The position numbers and the translations under genes are program-made. This document shows, piece after piece, positions 1 through 7,344 of a stretch of 13,800 nt of DNA. Position 1 is the first letter of the stretch. Each line of letters begins with the position of its first letter. The notes beneath the pieces are model-generated. The model made no database searches. It was given only the letters and a program-made list of their open reading frames with translations, and was not told the DNA's origin. Source of the stretch: CAMBRQ01 sp945870325 (lineage in GTDB: Bacteria; Bacillota; Clostridia; Lachnospirales; Lachnospiraceae); contig NZ_JBNPMC010000060.1 of assembly GCF_050313795.1 (NCBI RefSeq), positions 1 through 13,800 on the forward strand. The letters are read 5' to 3'.

Positions 1-32
1 TGATGATGAAAGGAGGACTTGATGTGGATTAA

Positions 33-629
33 ATGAAGATCGGAAGTTTTTTAAAAGAACTTCGCAAAGAAAAAGGTATTACGTAGGAACAGTTGGCAGA
101 TGCATTAAATGTTTCCGGCAGGACAGTATCCCGTTGGGAAACTGGAAGCAATATGCCAGATATCAGTATTCTTGTTGATATTGCAGATTACTATGAGATG
201 AGTATTCCCGAGATTATCAATGGAGAAAGGAAAAGCGAGATTATGAACGAAGAAGAAAGAGAAATTGCTAAGACAATGTCGGATTATGCCACTACAGAGA
301 AAGAGAACATTTTTAAGGAAATGAGAGTTCAAAGCATCATGGGACTTTGTGCATTGGTTCTCTACTTGATTCTGCATGAAACAGGCACATATATGTATAA
401 TGATGTGCCGGGAAAACTTACCGACTATTGTGAGACTTTGGTATTCGTGACAGTCATATTGATGGCAGCATTTACTACAGGTTCTTTAAGAAAGCTACGT
501 AGCAAGAGTAGGAAGGTTTTTATGCTTGAAAATTTTCCGAAACCAATTCGCTTAATTGCAATTGCAGTTGTTGCTTTTGGTGGGGCTGCTATTATTAAGT
601 TGGCACCGGTGCATTTTTTCGGATTATAA
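33..629 (+). pseudogene. Membrane-anchored XRE-family regulator interrupted by an amber codon
   Basis: Read from ATG 33, the frame gives a classical XRE helix-turn-helix start, ending in the residues KEKGIT just before TAG at 84-86. It then continues in the same frame with EQLADALNVSGRTVSRWETG, the conserved second half of the HTH. Family members, including the intact one at 9457, have Gln at this place (LTQEQL), so the stop looks like a single CAG-to-TAG change. A TTG at 93 could restart translation but would drop the first helices. The C-terminal part has about three hydrophobic segments and a basic stretch (KLRSKSRK), so the intact protein would be a membrane-bound repressor of unknown signal. 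AGGAGG at 11-16 sits 16 bases before ATG 33 but only 5 before ATG 22, which opens a four-codon ORF whose TGA overlaps ATG 33. Translation may therefore be coupled. A sequencing error or natural readthrough cannot be excluded. Confidence 0.8.
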
Positions 630-893
630 GTATTTGTGAGCAGTTGGATATATGGTGTCTCAGGTAACTATAGGGCAACAACTTCCAATTTATAGAGTTG
701 AGAAAATCGCAAAAGTTTAGACAGTCACAGATGTAAAGAGCATTGAGAATTATGGTGAAAACAAAATGTATTTTGCTCTACCTATTGCATATTAAGAAAG
801 GTTGGACATCCAAAATAATTTGTGTCAGTAGTGCTGACACAAATTAGAATCAGTATTATCTTCAACATGTGTTAAATGAAAGGAAAACATTGG
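630..893. other. Gene-poor stretch with a short broken ORF
   Basis: No convincing gene is visible. On the plus strand a frame opens at ATG 652, meets TAG at 718-720 and continues open to TAA at 793-795, 47 sense codons in all. It has no recognisable domain and no good ribosome site. It may be residue of a decayed gene or chance. The main structural feature is the inverted repeat at 816-846, listed separately. Confidence 0.4.
816..846. repeat. Perfect 13 bp inverted repeat upstream of yhcG-like gene
   Basis: The arms TAATTTGTGTCAG (816-828) and CTGACACAAATTA (834-846) are exact reverse complements around the 5-base loop TAGTG. There is no T-tract on either side, so it does not look like an intrinsic terminator. 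It lies about 50 bases before the nuclease-like gene and could be an operator or an RNA hairpin. The 13 bases TGACACAAATTAG (835-847) recur inside that gene at 1183-1195. Confidence 0.6.
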
Positions 894-1623
894 ATGAAAA
901 ATGAAATTAGTTCTGCAGGGAATCTCATCAAAATTATAGAGGATTCGAGAAACAATGCATTAAAAAAGGTAAATGAAGAACTTATTCGGATGTATTGGAA
1001 AGTAGGCGAGTATTTAAGTAAAGAGGCTGAAAATACAACTTTTGGAGATGCTTATATAGATTCTGTTGCTAAAGAAATCCAGGATGCCTTTCCAGGTATA
1101 AAAGGATTCAATAGACGTGGTCTATATAGAATGAAAAAATTTTATGAGACTTACTGCAATGATGAATTTGTGACAACACTGTTGACACAAATTAGTTGGA
1201 GTAACCATCTTGCTATTATGTCCAAAGCAAAAACTGTAGAAGAGAGACATTTTTATATAACCCCTTGCATAAAAGAATCATATGGTTGGTGGTGAAGATT
1301 TCCGAATTGATTTATTATTCTTCCATAGAGGACTGCAGTGCCTGGTTGCCTTTGAATTAAAAATTGGTAAATTCAAACAGGAATACATCTCTAAAATGGA
1401 TTTTTATCTGGAAGCGTTAGATCGTCAGAAGAAGAAAGAGAATGAAAATCCGAGTGTAGGAATGATTTTATGTGCTTCTAAGGATGATGAAGTAGTAGAA
1501 TATGCAATGAGCAGAACGTTGTTTCCGATGATGGTGGCAGAATATAAACTGCAGTTGCCGGATAAAGAGGTATTGCAGAAAAAATTGCAGGAATTGATCA
1601 ATATGACGCTGATCGAAGAATAA
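894..1623 (+). pseudogene. YhcG/DUF1016-family PDDEXK nuclease with internal deletion
   Basis: The first part (from ATG 894, with AAAGGA at 879-884 giving 9-base spacing, preferred over ATG 876, which has no ribosome site) matches the DUF1016 N-terminal domain: a helical segment with LLTQISWSNHLAIMSKAKT and the following FYI..CIKESY. In intact relatives about 110-120 residues follow. Here the frame shifts at about 1275-1290 and ends in TGA at 1293-1295. The second frame from about 1282 carries the C-terminal nuclease core (VGGEDFRIDLLFFHRGL, VAFELKIGKFKQEYISKMDF) with the D and ExK residues of the PDDEXK fold. It ends at TAA 1621-1623. I infer one deletion of roughly 330-350 bp plus a frameshift. 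Such proteins are predicted nucleases often found near restriction-modification or mobile loci; this copy is probably non-functional. Confidence 0.88.
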
Positions 1624-1641
1624 TTTTTGTTATCTTGGCGT

Positions 1642-1763
1642 GAGTTCAATTTGAGTACAATTTTTATGCCAGTCAAAATCATGCCTGCTAATATGGCGAA
1701 TATAGCAATAAAAAGTAGCGAAAACGCCATTGAAATTACAGAGATCAAACTCCTATGAGACGA
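1642..1763. repeat. 122 bp diverged repeat, copy 1
   Basis: This stretch aligns without gaps to 8044-8165 at about 83 percent identity (21 differences counted by eye). On the plus strand both copies carry a frame from ATG 1666 to TGA 1758. On the minus strand both encode a very hydrophobic segment, read here as SLISVISMAFSLLFIAIFAI and onward to TGIKIVLK. Differences concentrate at the shared third codon position, and on the minus strand almost all amino-acid changes are conservative (V/I, A/V, F/L, A/S, G/A, L/M). This suggests the minus strand was translated at some time, but no conserved start, ribosome site or stop can be set. A 7 bp inverted repeat (CAAACTC 1746-1752, GAGTTTG 1762-1768) lies at its right edge in this copy only. 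The rest of 1624-1913 holds no recognised gene; a weak hairpin lies near 1782-1816. Confidence 0.65.
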
Positions 1764-1913
1764 GTTTGAATAGTAAACAGAGAGCCGGGAATCCGCATAA
1801 ACACTGGGTTTTCTGACATCCGATAATGCCCGTGATACTATTTTGGAACTAAAATCGAATGAGTAAAAATAAATAAAAAAGCATGATTTGAGTGGATTAC
1901 CGAGGCATTTCAT

Positions 1914-2072
1914 ATGATTCGTGGATTGTTCGGTATTGCCGGAATGGAATATCCATATTTAATTGAAGCGCTGGAGCCGTTACAAGAAGTTCAGGAATCT
2001 TTTGTAATAGAGTTTATTTATGATTTTTACGATGTTGTTGATGAACGCAGATTAGCAGAGGAAAAAAAATAG
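1914..2072 (+). pseudogene. Short acidic ORF, probably a C-terminal gene fragment
   Basis: A 52-codon frame from ATG 1914 to TAG 2070-2072. It encodes a regular acidic protein sequence with LIEALEPLQEVQESFVIEF and the charged tail DERRLAEEKK. The frame stays open a few codons upstream of ATG 1914 (FEWITEAFH) until a TGA, and there is no ribosome site before the ATG. I therefore read it as the tail of a larger gene whose 5' part is lost. I do not recognise the family. Confidence 0.5.
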
Positions 2073-2078
2073 CGGCAT

Positions 2079-2101
2079 ATTCCCGTTAAAATAGCGGGAA
2101 T
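2079..2101. repeat. 7 bp inverted repeat after the fragment
   Basis: ATTCCCG (2079-2085) and CGGGAAT (2095-2101) are perfect complements around a 9-base loop. There is no following T-run on the plus strand, so terminator function is uncertain. It lies in the 170-base gap 2073-2243, which otherwise shows no gene. Confidence 0.35.
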
Positions 2102-2243
2102 GATACATAGCCATTCCCCACAAAGGAGTGGAGAAATTGACGAGCAGAGAGAAATAGATGTGTGAAAAAGGAATGTTGTGATATGATGTATAGAAATCGG
2201 TATTTTGCGGAGGATGATATTCACTTAATGAGGGGGAAATAAC

Positions 2244-2924
2244 GTGGAATTAAAATTTTGTGCAATAATTCTTCAAAATGAGAATATGGATGCTGCCTAT
2301 GTAGAAGTTCCTTACGATATCAAAGAACTTTTTGGCAAAGGGCGTCTGATGGTGAATGCTACTTTTGATGGTATTCCGTACCGTGGGCAAGTGGTAAAAA
2401 TGGGGACTCCTTGTTACATTATCGGCGTTTCAAAACAGATACGTAAGCAGATCGGTAAAAACTTTGGTGATATTGTTGAAGTGGTTCTTCAGGAAAGAGA
2501 CAGTGAGAAAATGTCTATGTGGAAATGCCCTAAATGTGGCAGAGAGTTTAAGAAAAAAGAGCAGAGTCATTTCTGCGGTGAAAAGCCAAAGACGATTGAT
2601 GAATATATCCTGAACCAGGATGAGGATAAGCAGGAAGATCTGCGCTATATCCGTCAGATTCTTCGCAGTGTATTACCGGAAGCGGAAGAACGTATCTCCT
2701 GGAGTATGCCGACTTATTGGAAAAAGCATAATATCCTTCACTTTGCCGCTTCAAAGAAACACATCGGATTGTATCCGGGGCCTGCTGCTGTGGTACAGTT
2801 TTCTAAAGAATTACAAGGATACAAAACTGATAAGGGAACGATCCGAATCCCCTATGGCAAGGTTGATGCTGCGTTAATTCAGAGGATTGCAAAGTGGTGC
2901 TTGGAAACCGGAAACCATGCGTAG
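2244..2924 (+). CDS. DUF1905 / zinc-ribbon / DUF1801 three-domain protein
   Basis: GTG start at 2244, decided by AGGGGG at 2231-2236 with 7-base spacing; the nearby ATG at 2228 stops after four codons. The 226 residues fall into three parts. Residues 1-88 form a DUF1905-like small beta domain (EVPYDIKELFGKGR, IPYRGQVVKMG, IRKQIGKNFGDIVEV). Residues 93-112 form a zinc-ribbon with C95, C98, H109 and C111 as likely ligands. Residues 116-223 form a DUF1801/YdhG-like domain (ISWSMPTYWK, HFAASKKHIGLYPG, IRIPYGK). Such proteins are small cytosolic accessory proteins of unknown biochemical role; DUF1801 has a frataxin-like fold and has been tied to iron or stress functions only loosely. The gene appears intact, unlike most neighbours, and precedes a DUF5655 remnant and an MmcQ/YjbR gene, a combination of small alpha/beta proteins common in clostridia. 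Confidence 0.88.
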   Translation: MELKFCAIILQNENMDAAYVEVPYDIKELFGKGRLMVNATFDGIPYRGQVVKMGTPCYIIGVSKQIRKQIGKNFGDIVEVVLQERDSEKMSMWKCPKCGREFKKKEQSHFCGEKPKTIDEYILNQDEDKQEDLRYIRQILRSVLPEAEERISWSMPTYWKKHNILHFAASKKHIGLYPGPAAVVQFSKELQGYKTDKGTIRIPYGKVDAALIQRIAKWCLETGNHA

Positions 2925-3151
2925 ATATCAGTAGTTTCAACTCTAAGGAGAAAACAAATGGACTTCCGGATAGTTATTTTGTTTTGATACTTGGGTCTCC
3001 TTATCCTTTGAAATCTGGGCGTGTAGCAGTAAAGACAGAACCTTACCCCGGGCGATGGACAACTCATATTATAATCAGTAAAATGTCTGATTTGGACGAA
3101 GAACTGTTTGCATGGGCGGGACAGGCATATATGTTTTCGGAGAAAAAATAA
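2894..3151 (+). pseudogene. C-terminal remnant of a DUF5655-like protein
   Basis: The plausible coding part begins near 2968 and reads FVLILGSPYPLKSGRVAVKT followed by EPYPGRWTTHIII..DLDEELFAWAGQAYMFSEKK. This resembles the end of DUF5655 proteins (PY..RW..H...S..DLD.EL..W..AY.F). The upstream half of this frame overlaps the end of the previous gene and does not look like protein. A good ribosome site (AAGGAG, 2945-2950) points at ATG 2959, but that ATG is in another frame and gives only nine codons before TGA. I infer loss of the N-terminal half plus a frameshift after a genuine start region. The protein, if made from an internal start, would lack about half of the domain. Confidence 0.6.
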
Positions 3152-3205
3152 TTTGGAAGAGAATTCGATAGCTTCCAGTTTTGTATTCAAGAAAGGAAAA
3201 TGGCA

Positions 3206-3544
3206 ATGAAAGAAAAGCAAGAAGTAATTACATATTGTCTATCTTTTGAAAATGTATATGAAGATTATCCGTTTCACGATTCAAACTGGTGTGTTATGCG
3301 ACATAAGGATTCCCAAAAATCTTTTGCTCTGATTTACAATAAAGATGGAAAGGTGTGGGTAAATGTAAAGTGTGATCCGCAATGGCGAGATTTCTGGAGG
3401 AGTGCCTTTCCATCGGTGGTTCCTGCGTATCATATGAATAAGACTCATTGGAATTCCATTATTTTAGATGGGACGATTCCGAAAGAAGATATTAAGCGCA
3501 TGATAGGTGAAAGTTATGATTTGACAAAGGGGAAGAAAGTATGA
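3206..3544 (+). CDS. MmcQ/YjbR family protein
   Basis: 112 residues of the MmcQ/YjbR type (CyaY-like fold, often labelled DNA-binding). Typical family features are the early FENVYEDYPFHDSNWCVMRH segment, the strand KSFALIYNKDGKVWVNVKC, the YHMNKTHWNSIILDGTIP motif that marks the family, and the final helix IKRMIGESYDL. The length equals that of the family. I choose ATG 3206 because AAAGGA at 3192-3197 then has 8-base spacing; the in-frame ATG 3200 would leave only 2. The TGA overlaps the ATG of a 31-codon ORF (ATGA at 3541-3544). The biochemical role is not established; the neighbouring DUF1801 and DUF5655 sequences suggest a shared accessory cluster. Confidence 0.88.
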   Translation: MKEKQEVITYCLSFENVYEDYPFHDSNWCVMRHKDSQKSFALIYNKDGKVWVNVKCDPQWRDFWRSAFPSVVPAYHMNKTHWNSIILDGTIPKEDIKRMIGESYDLTKGKKV

Positions 3545-3636
3545 GAATTTTAGTAGATGATAGTAGGGAGGATGAACTGCGGGTATCAGCAATTTATGCA
3601 CCTGTATTGGGAAATGGGTATAAGGCAGAAGAATGA
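3541..3636 (+). CDS. Small hypothetical ORF coupled to the MmcQ/YjbR gene
   Basis: A 31-residue frame, MRILVDDSREDELRVSAIYA then PVLGNGYKAEE, overlaps the preceding stop by four bases (ATGA), which would permit translational coupling; GGGGAAG lies just before it. No family is recognised. It may be a real small protein, or the first codons of a longer gene lost by the deletion that also removed the front of the next gene. Confidence 0.35.
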   Translation: MRILVDDSREDELRVSAIYAPVLGNGYKAEE

Positions 3637-3701
3637 GTGTAGGACGTGATTAGATACGATATAATATTAGTTGGATTCTGTTCAAAGCAAATGAGGAAAC
3701 A

Positions 3702-4193
3702 TTGGCAGAACGAGGGAAAATGGATACAGATTCTCCGATATGGGATAAGATACTTCTATTTGTATTTTGGATATTAAATTGCTTTGCAGTATATTTATTA
3801 ACTGGTATATCTGAAAACAGTGAGCACTTAAATTTTGCATATTATTTGGGAATTGTTTTAACCTTGTTTGCAGCAGGGATCTCGACAAAAGCGACTTTAG
3901 AAAACACTTTTTTAGAATCTACAGCGAGGATTCAAAGCGACAGAAATCAAAAGGTTTGCGCAACAGGACCATATAGAATTGTACGACATCCTGCATATAG
4001 CGGACTAATATTAAACTGTATTGGATTATCCTTGATTTTTCCCTATGTTAGTGTCTGGATATGTATGGCTATAACTGCTGCAATCATTGTAATACGAACA
4101 GCGTTAGAGGATAGTATGCTTAAAGATAGATTAGATGGATATTTTGAATATACAAAGCAGACGAAGTATAGACTGATTCCATTTGTTTGGTAA
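3702..4193 (+). pseudogene. Isoprenylcysteine carboxyl methyltransferase-like membrane protein, N-terminus missing
   Basis: The product has hydrophobic segments at about residues 17-35, 45-60 and 105-130. It contains the ICMT/PEMT-type SAM-binding core: NTFLESTARIQSDRNQKVC, then TGPYRIVRHPAYSG with the diagnostic GPY..RHP.Y, an ALEDSMLKDRL.GY.EY segment and the end RLIPFVW. Members usually have 50-60 more N-terminal residues that form the first helices. Here the frame is open only back to TAG 3651 and still reads family-like (NEETLAERGK) upstream of any good start. TTG 3702 or ATG 3720 (GAGGG only 3 bases away) would give a shortened protein. A perfect TATAAT at 3660-3665 has no good -35. Probably a 5'-truncated gene; a short functional form cannot be excluded. 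The expected role is a membrane methyltransferase of unknown substrate. Confidence 0.72.
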
Positions 4194-4236
4194 TACACTT
4201 GAAAATTCTTATTTTTACGCCGATGGAGGATATGAG

Positions 4237-4452
4237 ATGTTTGAAGTATTACTTACTTGCACAACTGAGGAATTATATCATAATGCTGAGATACTTGCCG
4301 AGAATCTTACATCAGAAGAAATGGCGAGAGAATATATTATAAGGTTATTCCAAAGAGCCCCTGAATTAACAGAAGAACAAGAAAAGAAGTTGCATCAGTT
4401 GGGAAGAAAGGTTCGTAAGAAGTTTGGAATGAAACCTGTTAGAATTGATTGA
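4237..4452 (+). CDS. 71-residue charged helical protein, unknown
   Basis: ATG 4237 is preferred over ATG 4183 because GGAGG at 4225-4229 has a spacing of 7 bases, while 4183 overlaps the previous gene without a ribosome site. The product is small, soluble and rich in Glu and Lys, with helices TEELYHNAEILAENLTSEEM, AREYIIRLFQRAPEL and EEQEKKLHQLGRKVRKK. There is no signal peptide or membrane segment. I do not recognise the family. The gene seems intact, and the 73-base gap to the next gene holds a possible promoter (TTGATT 4445-4450, TATACA 4467-4472). Confidence 0.6.
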   Translation: MFEVLLTCTTEELYHNAEILAENLTSEEMAREYIIRLFQRAPELTEEQEKKLHQLGRKVRKKFGMKPVRID

Positions 4453-4525
4453 ATTGTCATTTTCTCTATACAAAAGATATCGACAGATTCTAGTTTGTTG
4501 AGTTAGAAAATGGGAAGAGTGAGAA

Positions 4526-5581
4526 ATGTTGAAAAACCAGAAAAAATGGAAAAGAATTCTGATACCAACTATTGCAGCAGCCTTTGTGCTGCTCGCTTCC
4601 TTTTGGTATGTGAACGATTATTACCATAGCGATGAAAATGTTCAAGAATATTTTCAGGAAGATACATTGGTAAAAGTAAAAGAAATCAGTGATGGGATAT
4701 ATCTGGATGGTCCAGGAAAGGAAAGGGCCATGATTTTCTATCCAGGAGCAAAGGTAGAATATACAGCGTATTTGCCATTATTATATGAATTGGCAGAACA
4801 GGGAGTAGACTGCTTTTTGATAAAAATGCCGTGTAATCTGGCATTTTTGGGGCAAAATAAGGCAACAGATATTATGGTCGAGTACCAATATAAATCATGG
4901 TATTTGTCAGGGCATTCTCTTGGAGGTGCTATGGCTGCTTCCTATTCAGCAGATCATTTGAAAGATTTGGATGGATTAGTACTGTTGGCAGCATATCCTA
5001 CAAAAAGTCTGAAATCGGATACATTTTCGGTTGTGTCCATCTTTGGAAGCGAGGATGGAGTTTTGAATATGGATAAGGTGGAGGATGGGAGAAGTTTCAT
5101 GCCATCTGATTACACAGAAATCTGCATTGAAGGAGGAAACCATGCATGGTTTGGAAACTATGGTCAACAAAAAGGAGACAAAACTGTTTCTATTAGCAGG
5201 GAGGAACAACAGAAGCAGACAGTGGAGGCAATTCTGCAGATGGTAAATACAGAAAAGGATGGAAAGACAGTGAGTTTTACAGAGATTACGCCGCAGGAGG
5301 CAAAAGAGATTATGGATACGGAAGCGGATATACGGATTTTGGATGTCCGCGCCGAGGAGGAATATGATACAGGGCATATTATAGGGGCTATTTGTCTGCC
5401 AAATGAAGATATTATAGATGAGCCGGAAGAACTGGCGGACAAAAGCCAGAAAATCCTTGTCTATTGCAGAAGCGGGAACCGCAGTAAACAGGCAGCCGCA
5501 AAACTGGCAGATATGGGATATGAGAATGTGCTGGAATTTGGAGGAATTTTGGATTGGCCTTATGAGGAAATGATAGAATAA
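4526..5581 (+). CDS. Membrane-anchored alpha/beta-hydrolase fused to a rhodanese domain
   Basis: 351 residues. A basic N-terminus (KNQKKWKR) and one hydrophobic segment (about 11-29) suggest a signal anchor, putting the rest outside the membrane. Residues 55-240 form an alpha/beta-hydrolase with the nucleophile elbow GHSLGGAM (Ser131), a likely acid at Asp177 (FGSEDG) and His206 (GGNHAWFG); it resembles the short YdeN/PF12695-type hydrolases. Residues 250-351 form a rhodanese domain with the first motif ILDVRAEEEYDTGHIIGAI and the catalytic loop CRSGNRS at Cys314, followed by GYENVLEFGGILDWP. The six-residue loop size fits a sulfurtransferase. A single polypeptide holding both is unusual; it may act on a sulfur-containing or thioester substrate, which is inference. 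The start follows GGGAAGAGTGAGAA. The stop codon at 5579-5581 is the exact edge of the duplicated segment that follows. Confidence 0.85.
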   Translation: MLKNQKKWKRILIPTIAAAFVLLASFWYVNDYYHSDENVQEYFQEDTLVKVKEISDGIYLDGPGKERAMIFYPGAKVEYTAYLPLLYELAEQGVDCFLIKMPCNLAFLGQNKATDIMVEYQYKSWYLSGHSLGGAMAASYSADHLKDLDGLVLLAAYPTKSLKSDTFSVVSIFGSEDGVLNMDKVEDGRSFMPSDYTEICIEGGNHAWFGNYGQQKGDKTVSISREEQQKQTVEAILQMVNTEKDGKTVSFTEITPQEAKEIMDTEADIRILDVRAEEEYDTGHIIGAICLPNEDIIDEPEELADKSQKILVYCRSGNRSKQAAAKLADMGYENVLEFGGILDWPYEEMIE

Positions 5582-5976
5582 GAGCAACTGAGAAGCAAAC
5601 GATATATTTGTCCTTGCTTTTTCTGGGTGGAATTACAATCGTGGCATTTATTGTTCTCAGGGTATTATCATATTTTAACCGGAACAGACGCCGGATTTTA
5701 GTTAATGGGGAGCAAAGAGATACGCCAACGTCAAAGACAGGTTGTACAAAAATCTACAATGCTAAAGATATAGTAGAAGCAGGAAGAATTATAGAATTGT
5801 TAAAAGAGCATGGAATTGCTGCTTTTTCACAGGAAGCAGGTGCAAGTGTCGCTATGCATGGTGCATCAGGATTTGGTATATACGGTGTGGATGTATTGGT
5901 GGAAACTGATGAAGCGAAAAAGGCATTGCAGATTATCGAAACTGCAGATGATTCTCAAAGCAAAGAAAAATTTTGA
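5582..5976 (+). pseudogene. Headless 3' copy of the XRE/DUF2007-like regulator
   Basis: This stretch encodes the last transmembrane helix and the C-terminal DUF2007-like domain (TKIYNAKDIVEAGRIIELLK ... FGIYGVDVLVETDEAKKALQ). It is nearly identical in DNA to the end of the intact regulator at 9457-10410, matching it from residue 187 onward. It has no HTH, no ribosome site and no proper start (TTG 5608 is the first candidate). It begins on the base after the stop codon of the hydrolase-rhodanese gene, so it could at most be reached by reinitiation. It is a recent duplication fragment. Confidence 0.9.
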
Positions 5977-5994
5977 CATTTCTATGGAAGCGTG
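5582..5994 (+). repeat. 413 bp direct repeat, left copy
   Basis: Aligns with 10016-10428 without gaps at an offset of 4434. I count only four mismatches, in or after the distal part (around 5915, two near 5957, one at 5986). Upstream of 5582 and downstream of 5994 the sequences are unrelated. Same-orientation copies of this length and identity are substrates for homologous recombination. Confidence 0.93.
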
Positions 5995-6056
5995 ATAATA
6001 TGATTATAGAAAAAGAGTGCTGCCGATAGACGGTTAGTCCGATATAAAGTTAGACA

Positions 6057-6090
6057 AAAATTGCCGCTTAGTTTACCAGACTGGGGCGGC
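6057..6090 (-). terminator. Intrinsic terminator of the small peptide gene
   Basis: Read on the minus strand, the arm starting GCCGC (6090-6086) pairs with GCGGC (6067-6063). The stem extends inward by about five more pairs with one bulged G, and a T-run (ATTTTTG, about 6062-6056) follows. The hairpin begins at the stop codon of the peptide ORF. Confidence 0.7.
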
Positions 6091-6188
6091 TATTTTTGTG
6101 GTTTATGATTATCCTTACCGAATGTGTATCCGATACTAAAGCAGGTTAAGCCGAAGCCCACTACTGCGATAAAATCTACAATACTCAT
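6090..6188 (-). CDS. Small hydrophobic peptide, candidate type I toxin
   Basis: A 32-residue peptide, MSIVDFIAVVGFGLTCFSIG followed by YTFGKDNHKPQK: one transmembrane segment and a short charged C-terminus, the usual design of type I toxin or holin-like peptides. The start is fixed by AAGGAGGG (minus strand, about 6204-6197) with 8-base spacing to ATG 6188. A strong promoter lies about 105 bases upstream with a structured leader between, and an intrinsic terminator follows at once. A compact gene with a long structured leader fits post-transcriptional control by a small RNA. I recognise the peptide style rather than a named family. No convincing antisense promoter was found, so the antitoxin is not identified. 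Confidence 0.68.
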   Translation of the reverse strand: MSIVDFIAVVGFGLTCFSIGYTFGKDNHKPQK

Positions 6189-6298
6189 TGGCTTAGCCCT
6201 CCTTTCCAGTGGATTCCCGTACGGGTTTCTATGTAATCAGAGGGTCACAGTCCCTCTGCTGAAGGACCAACCGCCTACCGTTGTATGGTAGCACCCAT
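6189..6298 (-). promoter_or_regulatory. Structured leader of the small peptide mRNA
   Basis: The predicted leader of about 105-110 nt holds several hairpins: CTACC/GGTAG, a perfect 7 bp stem CAGAGGG/CCCTCTG (plus-strand arms 6238-6244 and 6252-6258, loop 7) and the palindrome CCCGTACGGG. The CCCTC of the middle hairpin is complementary to GAGGG of the ribosome site, so an alternative fold could hide it. This is read from complementarity only. Confidence 0.5.
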
Positions 6299-6304
6299 GC
6301 ACTG

Positions 6305-6333
6305 ATTATAACAGTTGGAGTGTATGGCTGCAA
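6305..6333 (-). promoter_or_regulatory. Strong sigma-A promoter for the small peptide gene
   Basis: On the minus strand TTGCAG (6333-6328), a 17-base spacer and TATAAT (6310-6305), with TGT before the -10 as an extended -10. The start is expected near 6298. The direction is into the leader and peptide ORF. Confidence 0.8.
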
Positions 6334-6438
6334 CAGCAAATTAAAGTGAGTGCAACTATTATAATAATTAACTCAAACTTCGCACATAGATAATGCCTAT
6401 GCACCTTGAAAATTCAATATCTGGCAGTAATTAAGTTG

Positions 6439-7344
6439 TCAATAATCAGATAGTTTATATCGCTTTGAGCTGTTTTTGCAAAACGGCAGGTATTTTGATC
6501 TGCCACGGCGTTTTCGGTTCCTCTTGTAGATTTCTGTGAGAGGGATGCTGTCTCCGGCGTATTGGAAATACATTTTTGGTGTCTTTTTTATCATGCTGAT
6601 TACGTCGTAGCCAACTCCTTTTACAGCGTGAAGCGATTTTGGAGATGAGAACCAGCTGTCAAAAAGCACATATCTTGCAGGAATCCGGACTGCCTTTGCA
6701 GCTTTGAGAAGTTCTAACATGGCTTCTGTACCCTTTGTCATAGAAAGCGCGCGACGTTTATAACCAACCGTTCTCTTATCTATCGGAGCAGCCTCGTTTA
6801 TGCGGCTTTTCTTCTTTTCGGAAGATAAGAGGACGCTGTTTACAGGAAGAAAAGTGCTCCCATCAGACCACCCAAGCGTAAGCAGACGGAATCCCAAACG
6901 ATAGGAATGTTTTGCATGATCGTATACTTTTGTCAAAAACTCCACTTTTTTAGAACGGTTACGTTCAAACATGGAATCGTCTACAATAAACACATTTATC
7001 CGGTTCTGGTTATTTAGAGGAACGATCGCATCCTGAATAATCCTTGCTGATAAGGACGTAGTAAAACGAAGCCAGTTGATATGTACCATTTTCATAAAAC
7101 GGTATACCGTATCTTTTGCAAAAGTCGGGTGATTTCGTCCAGTCAACAGGTCCATGTACATGCTTCTGTTAGAAAATATCAGGATAAAAAGATACTGGAA
7201 TATCTCAATTACCGGGATTCCTTTTGTTTTGTAAGCATTCGCGGCTTTTAATGCAGAAGAAATATGGAATCGGGTAAAAAATCTTCTGATAGATGCAGAA
7301 ATCTGTTTCTCATTCTGGTTGTCTTGTGTTATACTTTTATTCAT
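6439..7344 (-). pseudogene. IS4-family DDE transposase, C-terminally truncated
   Basis: 301 residues. After a helical N-terminal part, the RNase H-like core shows the first catalytic Asp in VFIVDDSMFERN (D122 or D123) and the second in YVLFDSWFSSP (D229). The third motif (Y..R...E......K with the catalytic Glu), expected in the missing C-terminal 120-150 residues, is absent. After RRGRSKYL the sequence changes to a short tail NSSKRYKLSDY, and the stop lies just inside the left inverted repeat. I infer an internal deletion that kept both ends. ATG 7344 has no good ribosome site and lies in a hairpin arm (7343-7351 with 7406-7414). A TATAAT (7390-7385, minus) with TGT before it is the likely internal promoter. 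Confidence 0.85.

Noticed and set aside
1425..1913. 162-codon minus-strand ORF
   Set aside because: Most of it is antisense to the yhcG core and has no good start. Only the hydrophobic segment shared with copy 2 is of interest.
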